Shown here in pieces: positions 24,724 to 33,632 of a stretch of DNA of 64,000 bases. The position numbers and the translations under genes are program-made. Source of the DNA: Phytohabitans maris (GTDB lineage Bacteria; Actinomycetota; Actinomycetes; Mycobacteriales; Micromonosporaceae); assembly GCF_031085175.1 (NCBI RefSeq), contig NZ_JAVHUY010000022.1:84206-148205 (forward strand). Direction: 5' to 3'. Position 1 is the first letter of the stretch, and every line of letters starts with the position of its first letter. The notes below the pieces were generated by a model. The model worked only from the letters and a program-made list of their open reading frames with translations, did no database searches and was not told the origin of the DNA.

Positions 24724-25236
24724 ATGTCGACCATGCCCCTTGAGCCGCCGGCAGGCGCGCCCCCGCCCGGCGCACCGGCAGGCTGGTCGGCGCCGTGGCT
24801 GCGCTGGGTCGTGTACGCGGCCGTCGTCGTGGCCGCGTTCGTGGGCAGCGCGGTCGCCGCCACGACGGTGACGCTCCTCGTGGTGGACGACGGGCCGCCG
24901 GACGGCTACGTCGTGACCGTGTTTCTCACCGCCGAGATCACGACTGAGCAGAAGACAGCGGTGGAGTCGTCGCTGTCCCGTCTGTATCCGGCCGACAGCG
25001 TCCAGGTGGACAGTCGCGAACGGACATTGGCGAGGCTTCGCGAGGTCGGCGGCGACTTGGGCCTCGCCGACGAGACGGCGGCGGTAGCGGAGTCGTTTCG
25101 CGTCGAGATCCCCGACCGATCGATTGACTGCGCGGCACTGGCTCCCGTGGGGAAGCTGGCCGGGGTGCGATTGGTCATCGTGGTCCAGCCACGCGCCGAG
25201 GGCCGTCCCAACGCCCTCCTCCTGGACTGCCCCTAG
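24724..25236 (+). CDS. Single-span membrane protein with FtsX-like extracellular domain (copy 2)
   Basis: A 170-residue tandem paralogue of the preceding gene. It has a Pro-rich N-tail (PPAGAPPPGAPAG), the shared APWLRWVV entry to the span, the span at about 30-53, then VTVFLTAEITTEQKTAVESS, an SRERTLARLREVGGDLG helix and the same ending (RPNALLLDCP against RPCAVLLDCP). The C-terminal LLLDCP is identical in position, so both chains appear complete. ATG 24724 is 1 bp beyond the upstream stop, implying translational coupling. No FtsE or cell-division gene is adjacent. Confidence 0.75.
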   Translation: MSTMPLEPPAGAPPPGAPAGWSAPWLRWVVYAAVVVAAFVGSAVAATTVTLLVVDDGPPDGYVVTVFLTAEITTEQKTAVESSLSRLYPADSVQVDSRERTLARLREVGGDLGLADETAAVAESFRVEIPDRSIDCAALAPVGKLAGVRLVIVVQPRAEGRPNALLLDCP

Positions 25237-25294
25237 CCAGGGGAGTGGGCGCGGCGGACGTGCAGACCCGCCGCAGAGGTTCGAAGGCGGCGGG

Positions 25295-25654
25295 TCAGGC
25301 GTGGTCCCAGCGCTCGGCGTCGGCTCCCCACCGGGACGGCGCTGCCTGACGTGCGTCGTCTGGGCTCACCACCTGCAGGTCGGCCGCGCGGACCTTCACG
25401 ACCGGTACATCGAATGCGAACTCCACGTTCGACCCGTCCGCGAACGAGACCGTCACGTGGGTGTCGGGACCTGCCGGGTGGTCGTCCATCCATTGCACGT
25501 GGACGACCTCAGCCGTCAGGGACCCGTCCGGACGCACCAACGCGAATCCCTCAAGGTCGCCCTGGGCAACGTCCGGATGGAGCCGTCTGCGTCGTTCCGC
25601 GAGCTGCTGCTCTCGCCAGCGCCGTCGTGCGTCGGTGTTCGCCACGCAGAGCAT
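25295..25654 (-). CDS. Hypothetical protein
   Basis: A 119-residue soluble protein not recognised. The N-terminus is an Arg-rich helix (RRRWREQQLAERRRRL). The rest is beta-strand rich (HVTVSFADGSNVEFAFDVPVV). Hydrophilic, no signal or membrane segment. It is convergent with the FtsX-like pair (58 bp between stops). The codon pattern is consistent with a real gene; function is unknown. Confidence 0.5.
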   Translation of the reverse strand: MLCVANTDARRRWREQQLAERRRRLHPDVAQGDLEGFALVRPDGSLTAEVVHVQWMDDHPAGPDTHVTVSFADGSNVEFAFDVPVVKVRAADLQVVSPDDARQAAPSRWGADAERWDHA

Positions 25655-25812
25655 TCTTCAACGGGCCGCGCAGGCCGTAAACCCCGCGGTGTGCACGTAC
25701 CAGTCGTGGCTCTCGCGCGACCACAACCGCCGCAGTGTGCGGCCGGCGTTGGGGTTGCGCGCTCGCTTCCGGCCTGGCGAGATTGCCGGCTTGCGGCTGA
25801 CCAACTCCGGTC

Positions 25813-26175
25813 TTGGCCCCGGCGGTACTCACCGGCACCGCGGTGTGGTTGGACGGTGTGCCCGTCGGACCGTTCGACCAGCAGACCTCCAACCGTATCC
25901 GGGGTGAGGCGCGGCCCCGCCCGTCCGCGCACACCTTCTCCGGCCGCGACGTGCTGGCCACCGGCTACGACGACTATCTGCTCTGGGTCCCTGACTACGA
26001 CCCGACGGTCGACTGGCACGCCGAGTTCGCCACCCTGCTCCAGGAGCGGATGACCGTGGAGATCCGCTACACCTCGCTGTACGGGGAGAGGACGTGGACG
26101 GCCCGCTGGCCCGCGTCCGGACGTGCGGCTGACGAGCCGGACCTCGGCGGCTGGTCTCAGTATGAAAACGAATGA
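25813..26175 (+). CDS. Hypothetical protein, start uncertain
   Basis: Up to 120 residues from a TTG at 25813; a GTG at 25849 is an alternative, and an in-frame stop at 25798 limits extension. Not recognised. The sequence is Trp/Tyr/Asp-rich (YDDYLLWVPDYDPTVDW, TSLYGERTW). The lack of a good ribosome site and the 158 featureless bases upstream leave open that this is a 5'-truncated remnant. It ends just before the LacI-type operator of the sugar operon. Confidence 0.35.
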   Translation: MAPAVLTGTAVWLDGVPVGPFDQQTSNRIRGEARPRPSAHTFSGRDVLATGYDDYLLWVPDYDPTVDWHAEFATLLQERMTVEIRYTSLYGERTWTARWPASGRAADEPDLGGWSQYENE

Positions 26176-26176
26176 A

Positions 26177-26190
26177 TGCAATCGTATGCG
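26177..26190 (+). promoter_or_regulatory. LacI-type operator before the CUT1 sugar operon
   Basis: TGCAATCGTATGCG fits the LacI/GalR half-site pattern around a central CG. It differs by one base from the site before the lacI-like gene (31266-31279). A TATGGT -10-like hexamer follows 8 bp downstream. Confidence 0.65.
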
Positions 26191-26244
26191 CAGCCGAGTA
26201 TGGTCCGGTCAGGCCGGGTGGAACTCGATGTGAGGGAGCGAGGG

Positions 26245-27558
26245 ATGAGGACCCGTCTCAGGTGGCCCGTCCTAGCGGCCACGGCGACTCTGGTCGTCGC
26301 GGCTTGCAGCCCAGGGGCCGATGATTCCAGCGACGACCAGGCCGTCGCGGCGGCTACCACCGGATGCGCCAGCAGCGGCGAGTTGACGATGTGGGAGCGC
26401 TCTGGCGGCAACAAGCAGATGGTCGACATGCTCGTCGAGGCATGGAATGTCAAGAATCCCGACTGCCGGATCAAGCTGACCTACATCCCGCACACGGAGA
26501 TGGTCGGCAAGATCGCTCAAGGTATCGCGTCCGGTGAGGTGCCCGACCTGATGGGCATGGACCTCATCTACGCGCCGCAGTTCGAGAAGGCGCAGCAGCT
26601 CGTCGACCTCACCGACCGGATCAAGGAGTGGCCGGAGCTGAAGACGGCGAGCAAGGGGCACATGACGGTCGCGACGTACGAGGACCGGCTGTACGGCGTG
26701 CCGCTCTACGCCGACGTGTCGGCGCTGTTCTACAACAAGGACCTGTTCACCAAGGCTGGTCTGGATCCGGACAAGCCGCCGACGAGCCTGACCGAGCTGC
26801 GCCAGTACGCGGACAAGATCACCGCGCTGGGCGGTGACGTCAAGGGGTACTACCTGCCGGGCAACTGCGCCGGCTGCAACATCTTCACCGTCGGGCCGCT
26901 GATGTGGGCCTCGGGCGCGACGATCGAGGCGAAGGCGAAGGGCGACGAGCCGCTGGTCGGCGACGGGGTCAAGCAGGTGCTCCAGTTCGCCCGGGACATG
27001 GTCCAGGCGGGCAACGTGCACAGCGGCGACCGCACCGAAAACGGCGAGACGTTCCACCTCCAGTTCGGGTCCGGCAAGGTCGGCATGATGGGCACCGGCA
27101 ACTTCAACATCACGCTGGCCCGCCAGCAAAACCCGGGCATGAAGTTCGGCATCGCGCTGCTGCCCGGGATGGCGCCGAACTCGTCCGCGTCGTTCATCGG
27201 CGGCGACCTGGTGGTCGTGCCGCGCGGCAGCGAGCGGGTGGCCGACGCGGTCAACGTGATGAAGTTCCTGCTCTCCGACGAGGTGCAGGTCGAGGTGTAC
27301 GCCAAGGCGCTCAACCTGACCACCCGCACCGACATGGTCGACAACAAGTACTTCCAGGCCGAACCGCTCGTGCAGGACGTGGCGAAGGCGCTCGAGGTCG
27401 GCCGTACGCCGTACACGCTGACGTTCTTCGAGCAGATCAACTCGCCGCAGGGTCCGTGGCTGAAGATGCTCCAGCGCGCCTACTACACGGACGACGACCT
27501 CGACACCGTCATCGCGGACGCCAAGAAGGCGATGAAGGACATAGCCGGCCAGTCCTGA
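26245..27558 (+). CDS. Carbohydrate ABC transporter substrate-binding lipoprotein (CUT1)
   Basis: A 437-residue MalE-type binding protein. The signal peptide is MRTRLRWPVLAATATLVVAA with lipobox VAAC. The mature region shows SGELTMWERSGGNKQMVDML, GIASGEVPDLMGMDLIY and YGVPLYADVSALFYNKDLF, classic CUT1 features. ATG 26245 follows GGGAGCGAGGG; a longer open frame would include the operator. With the downstream permeases and a GH127 enzyme, the ligand is probably an L-arabinofuranose-containing oligosaccharide (inference). There is no ATPase gene in the operon; a shared MsiK-type ATPase elsewhere is likely. Confidence 0.92.
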   Translation: MRTRLRWPVLAATATLVVAACSPGADDSSDDQAVAAATTGCASSGELTMWERSGGNKQMVDMLVEAWNVKNPDCRIKLTYIPHTEMVGKIAQGIASGEVPDLMGMDLIYAPQFEKAQQLVDLTDRIKEWPELKTASKGHMTVATYEDRLYGVPLYADVSALFYNKDLFTKAGLDPDKPPTSLTELRQYADKITALGGDVKGYYLPGNCAGCNIFTVGPLMWASGATIEAKAKGDEPLVGDGVKQVLQFARDMVQAGNVHSGDRTENGETFHLQFGSGKVGMMGTGNFNITLARQQNPGMKFGIALLPGMAPNSSASFIGGDLVVVPRGSERVADAVNVMKFLLSDEVQVEVYAKALNLTTRTDMVDNKYFQAEPLVQDVAKALEVGRTPYTLTFFEQINSPQGPWLKMLQRAYYTDDDLDTVIADAKKAMKDIAGQS

Positions 27559-27652
27559 CCGGCCACGCCGCCTGACCGCCACACCCACGTGGCCGCGCCC
27601 CATCGGATCCCCGCCCCGGTGGGCGCGGCCGCCAACCCCGTGGAGGAGCCGC

Positions 27653-28531
27653 GTGTACCGCAGCAAACGGGGCCGGCTGGTCGGGTTCGCCTACCTGGCG
27701 CCCGCCCTGGCCTTCGTCCTCGTCTTCACCGTCTATCCGCTCGGCCAGATGATGTGGATGTCCCTGCACAACTGGTCGCTGCTCACACCGCCGGTCTGGG
27801 TCGGGTTCGACAACTACGAGCGCGTGTTCGGCGATCGCCAGTTCTGGGTCTCGTTCCTGTTCACGCTGAAGTACACCGCGCTCATCACGCCGGTGCTGAT
27901 CGTGGGTGGCTACCTGCTGGCCCTGCTGACCGCGCACAACTCCCCGCTGCGCAAGGTCACCCGCACCGTCGTGTTCGTCCCCGTGGTCATCGGCCTCGGC
28001 GTGTCGAGCCTGCTCTGGTACTGGCTCTTCAGCGCCGACTTCGGCCTGGTCAACCGGGTGCTCATGGACCTGGGCCTGGTCTCCGGGCCGGTGCTGTGGC
28101 TGGGCGTCGACGCCGACATGTCCAACCTGGCCATCAGCACCTCCGTCGTGTGGAAGGTGATCGGCTTCGGCATGATCCTCTTCGTCGGCGCGATCCAGGC
28201 GGTGCCCACCGAGATCACCGAGGCGACCATGGTCGACGGCGCCAGCCACCGGCAGCGGGTCACCCGGGTCATCCTGCCCCTGACGCTGCGCACGGTGCTG
28301 CTGGTGACGCTGCTGAGCGTCATCGGTTCGCTGCTCGCGTTCGACCAGTTCTACATCATGACCGCGGGCCAGCCGCAGAACGAGACGGCGACCTCGGTCT
28401 TCTACGTCTACCTCAACTCGTTCCCGTATCTGAAACTGGGCTACGGCGCCGCACTGTCGATGGTCCTCGCGGTCACCATCCTGGCGTTCACCGTCGTGCA
28501 GCTGCTCCTGGCCCGCCGGAGCGAGGTGTGA
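27653..28531 (+). CDS. CUT1 sugar ABC permease (MalF/UgpA-like)
   Basis: A 292-residue membrane protein with six predicted spans. The EAA loop ITEATMVDGASHRQRVTRVILP (about 190-211) contacts the ATPase. GTG 27653 follows GGAGGA. Its stop overlaps the next permease by 1 bp. Confidence 0.92.
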   Translation: MYRSKRGRLVGFAYLAPALAFVLVFTVYPLGQMMWMSLHNWSLLTPPVWVGFDNYERVFGDRQFWVSFLFTLKYTALITPVLIVGGYLLALLTAHNSPLRKVTRTVVFVPVVIGLGVSSLLWYWLFSADFGLVNRVLMDLGLVSGPVLWLGVDADMSNLAISTSVVWKVIGFGMILFVGAIQAVPTEITEATMVDGASHRQRVTRVILPLTLRTVLLVTLLSVIGSLLAFDQFYIMTAGQPQNETATSVFYVYLNSFPYLKLGYGAALSMVLAVTILAFTVVQLLLARRSEV

Positions 28532-29436
28532 TGGCCCGCGGTCTGCTCGACGCCCGGGCCCGCGTCGCGGGTCCACGGCGCGAGCCCCGGCGCGGCAGCG
28601 GCGGTCCCGGCCGGACCCGCTACCTCGTCGGCGCGATCTGCCTGGCCATCTGCGCGGTGATGCTGATGCCGCTGGTCATGTCGGTGCTCGCCTCGGTGAA
28701 ACCGACCGCCGAGGCGGCCGCCTCGCCACCGACCTACCTGCCGCACTCGGTGAGCCTCGACAGCTACCAGCGGCTGTGGTCGTACCAGCAAGGGCTGCCG
28801 ACGTACCTGTGGAACAGCCTCGGCACCGCACTGCTGACGATCGCCTTCACGCTGCTGCTCACGGTGCCCGCGGCGTACGCCCTCGCCCGGTTTCCGATAC
28901 CCGGCAAGGAAGTCATCTTCGTCGTGCTGCTGCTGGCGCTGATCGTGCCCTACCAGGCGATGCTGACGCCGATATTCCTGATGTTCGCCGACATCGGGCT
29001 GACCAACTCGCTCGTCGGCCTCGCCATCCTGCACACCGCGATCCAGCTGCCGTTCAGCCTCTACATCCTGCGCAACAGCTTCAGCGCGGTGCCCCGCGAG
29101 CTGGCCGAGGCGGCCATTGTGGACGGTGCGTCGTCGTGGCAGGCACTGGTGAGGATCTTCCTGCCGTCGACGGTGCCGGCGATCGTCACGGTCGCGCTCT
29201 TCGCGTTCATCATGTCGTGGAACGAGTTTCTCGGCGCGCTGGTGATGATGAGCAAGGGCTCGAAGTTCACCCTCCCGCTGATCCTGGCCGCCGCCCGCAC
29301 CGAGACCAGCCTCGGTGGCACCGACTGGGGCATGCTCCAGGCCGGGATCACCATCTCGATCATCCCGTGCGTGCTGGTCTACCTGCTGCTGCAGCGGTAC
29401 TACGTGTCCGGCCTGATGAGCGGAGCGACGAAATGA
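28531..29436 (+). CDS. CUT1 sugar ABC permease (MalG/UgpE-like)
   Basis: A 301-residue permease with a long Arg-rich cytoplasmic N-tail (residues 1-30) before the first span. The EAA loop ELAEAAIVDGASSWQALVRI is at about residue 190, and the terminal LMSGATK is typical of the subfamily. It is co-transcribed with the upstream permease (1-bp overlap) and the GH127 gene (4-bp overlap). Confidence 0.92.
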   Translation: MARGLLDARARVAGPRREPRRGSGGPGRTRYLVGAICLAICAVMLMPLVMSVLASVKPTAEAAASPPTYLPHSVSLDSYQRLWSYQQGLPTYLWNSLGTALLTIAFTLLLTVPAAYALARFPIPGKEVIFVVLLLALIVPYQAMLTPIFLMFADIGLTNSLVGLAILHTAIQLPFSLYILRNSFSAVPRELAEAAIVDGASSWQALVRIFLPSTVPAIVTVALFAFIMSWNEFLGALVMMSKGSKFTLPLILAAARTETSLGGTDWGMLQAGITISIIPCVLVYLLLQRYYVSGLMSGATK

Positions 29437-31217
29437 AGGTAAGGATCACGGACGGGTTCTGGGCCGATCGGCTGCGGCTCAACCGGACGCGCACCATCCC
29501 GCACGGGTTCGAGCAGCTGCGCCGCTCCGGTGTGCTCGACAACCTGCGGATGGCGGCCGGCGCGCAGGGGCGGTACCAGGCGTACTCCGACAGCGCCGGC
29601 ACCGGCCTGAAGTTCCTCGACTCCGATGTGTACAAATGGCTGGAGGCGGCGGGCTGGGAGCTCGGCCGAGGTGCCGACGAGGGCCTGGCCGCGGCCGCCG
29701 ACGAGGCGATCGGCGTGGTGGCGAAGGCGCAGCGCGCCGACGGCTACGTCAACAGCTTCGTCCAGGTGGTCGGCGGCGGCACACCCCACCGCGACCTCGC
29801 CTGGGGCCACGAGTTCTACTGCGTCGGCCACCTGATCCAGGCGGGGATCGCGTGGCACCGCGCGCTCGGCGACGACCGCCTGCTCTCCATCGCGCGACGG
29901 GCCGCCGGCCGGGTCGACGAGGAGTTCGGGCCGGGGCGGCGCGACGGCGTCGACGGGCATCCCGGCATCGAGATGGCGCTGGTCGAGCTGACCCGCGTGA
30001 CGGGGGAGCGGCGCTACCTCGACCTGGCCGCCCGGCTGCTCGACCTGCGCGGGCGCGGGCTGCTCGGCGCGGAGCGCTTCGGCGCCGCGTACTGGCAGGA
30101 CCACGCGACGGTCCGGCAGGCGGCGACGGTGGCCGGTCACGCGGTGCGCCAGCTCTACCTCGACTGCGGAGCGGTGGACGTGGCGGTGGAGCTCGGCGAC
30201 GAGGAGCTGCTGGCCGCCGTGCGCCGCCGCTGGGACGATCTGATCCGCACCCGGACGTACCTGACCGGCGGGATGGGCAGCCGGCACCGCGACGAGGCGT
30301 TCGGCGACCCGTTCGAGCTTCCGCCGGACCGCGCGTACGCCGAGACGTGCGCGGCCATCGCGAGCGTCATGCTGGCCTGGCGCCTGCTGCTGGCCACCGG
30401 CGACGTGTCCTATGGGGACGCGATCGAGCGGGCCATGTTCAACGGCGTGCTGTCCGGCATCTCGCTCGGCGGCACGTCCTTCTTCTACACCAATCCGTTG
30501 CAGCGCCGCACCTCACGCACCTACGAGCCACCCGGCCACAGCGAACGCGCCCCCTGGTACCCGTGCGCCTGCTGCCCGCCCAACCTGATGCGGCTGCTCA
30601 GCAGCTGGGAGCGGTACCAGGCGACGAGCGACGGCACGGGCGTGCGGCTGCACCAGTACGCGACCTCGGAGATCTCGACCGGTGACGTCGCGCTGTCGGT
30701 GCGCACCGACTACCCGTGGCAGGGTCGCGTCACCGTCCACATCGGTCGGACGCCGGACGAGGCTTGGACGCTGGCGCTGCGCGTGCCGGCGTGGTGCACC
30801 TCCGCCACGGTCGCCGGCCCGGACGGCATACGGGACGCCGGCCCCGGCCCGGTCGAGCTGTCCCGGCGCTGGCGGGCGGGCGACACCGTCGTGCTCGATC
30901 TCGACCTCCGGGTGCGCGCCACCGAGCCCGACCCGAGGATCGACGCGGTACGCGGCTGCGTCGCCGTCGAGCGCGGCCCCATCGTCTACTGTGTCGAGTC
31001 GGACGACCTGCCCCCGGCGATCCAGCTCGAGGAGCTTACCTGGGATCCGGATCGGCGGCCGGTCACCGTCGCGCGGCCCGACGTCGGCGCGGCCGTGGGC
31101 GTGCGGATCCCGGTGCGGGCACCGGGTCGTGACGGCGAGCTGGTCGCCGGCGCCATCCCGTACTTCGCGTGGGGCAACCGCCGCGCGGACGGCATGCGCG
31201 TGTGGATCCCGCGGTGA
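29433..31217 (+). CDS. Glycoside hydrolase family 127 (beta-L-arabinofuranosidase type)
   Basis: A 594-residue cytoplasmic glycosidase with the (alpha/alpha)6 barrel of GH127 (DUF1680). The zinc-thiolate active site is intact: Glu304-x-Cys306 (ETC) and the cluster CACCPPN with Cys380/Cys381, corresponding to Glu338, Cys340, Cys417 and Cys418 of Bifidobacterium HypBA1, where the cluster Cys is the nucleophile. There is no signal peptide, so oligosaccharides must enter through the linked ABC transporter first. ATGA overlap with the permease. Other GH127 members act on different furanosides, so the exact sugar is not certain. Confidence 0.9.
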   Translation: MKVRITDGFWADRLRLNRTRTIPHGFEQLRRSGVLDNLRMAAGAQGRYQAYSDSAGTGLKFLDSDVYKWLEAAGWELGRGADEGLAAAADEAIGVVAKAQRADGYVNSFVQVVGGGTPHRDLAWGHEFYCVGHLIQAGIAWHRALGDDRLLSIARRAAGRVDEEFGPGRRDGVDGHPGIEMALVELTRVTGERRYLDLAARLLDLRGRGLLGAERFGAAYWQDHATVRQAATVAGHAVRQLYLDCGAVDVAVELGDEELLAAVRRRWDDLIRTRTYLTGGMGSRHRDEAFGDPFELPPDRAYAETCAAIASVMLAWRLLLATGDVSYGDAIERAMFNGVLSGISLGGTSFFYTNPLQRRTSRTYEPPGHSERAPWYPCACCPPNLMRLLSSWERYQATSDGTGVRLHQYATSEISTGDVALSVRTDYPWQGRVTVHIGRTPDEAWTLALRVPAWCTSATVAGPDGIRDAGPGPVELSRRWRAGDTVVLDLDLRVRATEPDPRIDAVRGCVAVERGPIVYCVESDDLPPAIQLEELTWDPDRRPVTVARPDVGAAVGVRIPVRAPGRDGELVAGAIPYFAWGNRRADGMRVWIPR

Positions 31218-31265
31218 TCCGACGCCGCGACCGAGCTCCTCGACAACCAGAGGCCAAACCCTGAG

Positions 31266-31279
31266 TGCAATCGTATTCG
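31266..31279 (+). promoter_or_regulatory. LacI-type operator before the lacI-like gene
   Basis: TGCAATCGTATTCG, one base different from the operator at 26177-26190. It is only 16 bp from the ATG, so the regulator likely represses itself by blocking a very short promoter region. Confidence 0.65.
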
Positions 31280-31295
31280 TGCTAGTCTGGCCGCG

Positions 31296-32405
31296 ATGTC
31301 GCCCGCTGCACGAGGTCCCCGGTCATCCCCGGACGAGGCGCCGGACGCGGGTGATCCGCCGGCGCCGTCCGCGGGTCCGCGTCCGGCCCCGACCATGCGC
31401 GACATCGCGGCCGCGGCCGCCGTTTCGCAGAGCACCGTCTCCCGCGTCCTCAGCGGGGTGCCGACCACGGTGCGCATCGGCGCCGAGACCCGGGAGCGGG
31501 TCATCCAGGCGTCCCAGCGGCTCGGATACCGGCCCAACCCCCTCGCCAGGGGCCTGCGCGGCGCGTCCACCAACCTGATCGGCGCGGTGGTGCGCGACTT
31601 CAGCGACCCGTTCTACTCCGGCGCGGTGGAGGCCCTCGTCGTCGAGGCGATGGCCCACGGCTACAACGTGGTGCTCGGCCACGTGCACGGCCGGCTCGAC
31701 GCGGCGACCTCGTTGACTTCGGTACTCGAGATCCGGCACACCGACGCCATCGTCCTGCTCGGCGACATGGGTGCGCAGCCGCAGCTGCTGGCCGACCTGC
31801 GGGCCTCCCAGGTGCCGGTCGTGGCGCTGTGGCAGGGCACCAGCCCGCTGGAGTTTCCCACCGTCGACGCCAACGACCGGGCCGGCATCTGGTCCGGCCT
31901 CAGCCACCTCGCGTCGCTGGGCCACCGGCGCATCGCGTTCGTCAGCGCCGTGCTCCCCAACGACTACCGGGTGCGCGACGACGCCTACGCCGACTTCATG
32001 CGCGAACGCCTCGGCGGCGTCCCCGCCGGCTACCTGGAGCGCTGCCCCAACACGCTGGCCGGTGGCGACGCCGCGCTCCGGCGCCTGCTGGCACTGCCCG
32101 ACCCGCCGACCGCGGTGGCGACCTCGACCGACCTGGTCGCCATCGGGGTGCTGCACGCCGCGCACAGCCTCGGCGCCACCGTGCCCGACCGGCTCTCCGT
32201 GGTCGGCTTCGACGACATCCTGATCGTGAGCCACACCGTGCCCGCACTCACCACACTGCGGATGCCGATCGCCGAGGTGGTCGGCCACGCCGTGCGCCAG
32301 GCGGTCATGCTGGCCCGCGATCCCGACGCGGCCCGCGAGCCCCGCCTCGACGTCTTCGACCCCGTCCTGGTCGTCCGCGACTCGACCGCCCCACCCGCGA
32401 GCTAG
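31296..32405 (+). CDS. LacI/GalR-family transcriptional regulator
   Basis: A 369-residue regulator. After a disordered Pro/Ala-rich N-tail of about 32 residues comes the LacI HTH (TMRDIAAAAAVSQSTVSRVL) with hinge helix NPLARGLRG. The rest is a periplasmic-binding-like effector domain (VVRDFSDPFYSGAVEALV, VVGFDDILIVSHTVPALTTL). The last gene of the arabinofuranoside cluster, it most likely represses the operon by binding the two TGCAATCGTAT-type sites. The effector is probably arabinose or an oligosaccharide (inference). Confidence 0.92.
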   Translation: MSPAARGPRSSPDEAPDAGDPPAPSAGPRPAPTMRDIAAAAAVSQSTVSRVLSGVPTTVRIGAETRERVIQASQRLGYRPNPLARGLRGASTNLIGAVVRDFSDPFYSGAVEALVVEAMAHGYNVVLGHVHGRLDAATSLTSVLEIRHTDAIVLLGDMGAQPQLLADLRASQVPVVALWQGTSPLEFPTVDANDRAGIWSGLSHLASLGHRRIAFVSAVLPNDYRVRDDAYADFMRERLGGVPAGYLERCPNTLAGGDAALRRLLALPDPPTAVATSTDLVAIGVLHAAHSLGATVPDRLSVVGFDDILIVSHTVPALTTLRMPIAEVVGHAVRQAVMLARDPDAAREPRLDVFDPVLVVRDSTAPPAS

Positions 32406-32555
32406 CGAGGTTTCGCGGTCGGCGTTCTCACCCCGGCCCCTGCGGGGAGCCGCAGGCCGTCCAAGGTGTCCCCGCGGCCACGACACCTCACCACCGCGCC
32501 GCCGCCCGCGCCGGACGTTCGCCGGTCCGCGGGACGGCCGGTCCTGGTGTGACGA

Positions 32556-32587
32556 AAAGGGCCGACCCCTCGTGGGGCCGGCCCTTT
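32556..32587. terminator. Bidirectional terminator between lacI-like and C39 peptidase genes
   Basis: AAAGGGCCGACCCC (32556-32569) and GGGGCCGGCCCTTT (32574-32587) form a 14-bp stem with one mismatch and a TCGT loop, with A and T runs on the respective sides. It lies between convergent genes. Confidence 0.85.
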
Positions 32588-32602
32588 CGGTGGTGCGGAT
32601 CG

Positions 32603-33250
32603 TCAGGAGGTGGAGTAGCCGCGGGTGGCGATCCAGTCGGCGAGGTTGTCCACGCTGATGCGGTAGGAGGCCTGGTCCGGGTTCGCGGAGTCGGCGATGG
32701 TGACGGTCTTCCCGTCATCGCGGTAGCCGACGACGCTGATGTAGTGGCCGCCTTCGAAGGAGTGGGTGACGCCGTCGGTGTCGGTGGTGGTGCCGGCGAT
32801 GTTGGCGACCACCGCGCGGCTTTCGTCGATGGTGCGGACGATGTCGGTGCGCAGCTTGTCGGTCTGCTTGCCGTCGGCATTGTTCTCGCGGATCTCCACC
32901 GACTTGTAGGCGTCGTCGTCGCCGGTTTCCTTGTTCAGGACCGGGGTGATGTCGTTGATGCTGTTGGTGCCGGCCTCGGTGGTGCCCATCTCCTTGGCCA
33001 TGGCGTCGACGTCGATGTTCTTGCCCTGCACGGACAGGGCGTTGCGGGCGGCGGCGGGGCCGCAGTAGTAGAAGTTCGGCTGGGCTTCGTAGCGCACGTT
33101 CAGCTCCCGCTCACCGGCCGGCTTACGGTCGGCCTGCGCCTGCGCGGCCGGGCTGGCCTGGGCGGCGACGGCGGGGCCGGCGATGCCACCGGCGGTGGCG
33201 GCGACACCGGCGACGGTCAGGGCGAGCTTGCGCAGGATGTCGGTACGCAT
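32603..33250 (-). CDS. Secreted C39-family (papain-like) peptidase
   Basis: A 215-residue exported protein. An N-terminal signal (MRTDILRKLALTVAGVAATA, with AVAA/QAS cleavage region) is followed by a short Ala/Gln linker. The Cys of YYCGPAAARNAL (about residue 64), His of GHYISVVGY (about 168) and Asp of IADSANP (about 187) form the C39 triad. Stand-alone secreted C39 proteins differ from bacteriocin-processing ABC fusions; targets are unknown. ATG 33250 is chosen because the signal peptide begins there; the open frame continues upstream without coding character. Confidence 0.85.
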   Translation of the reverse strand: MRTDILRKLALTVAGVAATAGGIAGPAVAAQASPAAQAQADRKPAGERELNVRYEAQPNFYYCGPAAARNALSVQGKNIDVDAMAKEMGTTEAGTNSINDITPVLNKETGDDDAYKSVEIRENNADGKQTDKLRTDIVRTIDESRAVVANIAGTTTDTDGVTHSFEGGHYISVVGYRDDGKTVTIADSANPDQASYRISVDNLADWIATRGYSTS

Positions 33251-33632
33251 GGTGAGTTCACGCCTTCCGTTGGGGGGACACACGGGGATACACGGCACGC
33301 ACGCGCCGGGGACGCGGATGCCTTGCGTAAAAGCGGATTTCTCAGGAGGATCGCCGGCGGCCCGTGGGCCTGCTCGGGCGTCCGGGGGATGTAACCATCC
33401 GCGGCGGCGGGCGATTCCCGCCAGGCGCGGGCCCGTGTGGTGGCGGGCTGGGCGACCGGCCAGCGCGCGGAGCGCGGCGCGGTCTGGCATATGTAACGAC
33501 CCCGGCCCCGGCATGATTCCGGCGGTGGCGTGGCCCCGGCCACGGGACGCCCCGGCATGAACCGGACATCGCGCCCGATACCGGAGAGCCCGCAGCTCGC
33601 GGGGACGAACGCGGCAACCGGTGGGTGGCTGC
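33251..33632. other. 382-bp intergenic region between C39 peptidase and CoA-transferase pseudogene
   Basis: Long 5' region of the C39 gene on the minus strand. It contains a GGATGGTTACATCC inverted-repeat-like element around 33388-33401. No riboswitch or second gene was recognised. Confidence 0.4.

Noticed and set aside
26177..31279. Reading the two TGCAATCGTAT sites as an att duplication or transposon end
   Set aside because: They fit the LacI operator pattern, precede promoters in a lacI-containing operon and have no integrase or transposase nearby.
33251..33560. Long leader of the C39 peptidase considered as a c-di-AMP (ydaO-type) riboswitch
   Set aside because: I looked for the conserved riboswitch core and did not find it; cell-wall hydrolase leaders in actinobacteria often carry it, but the sequence here does not match.
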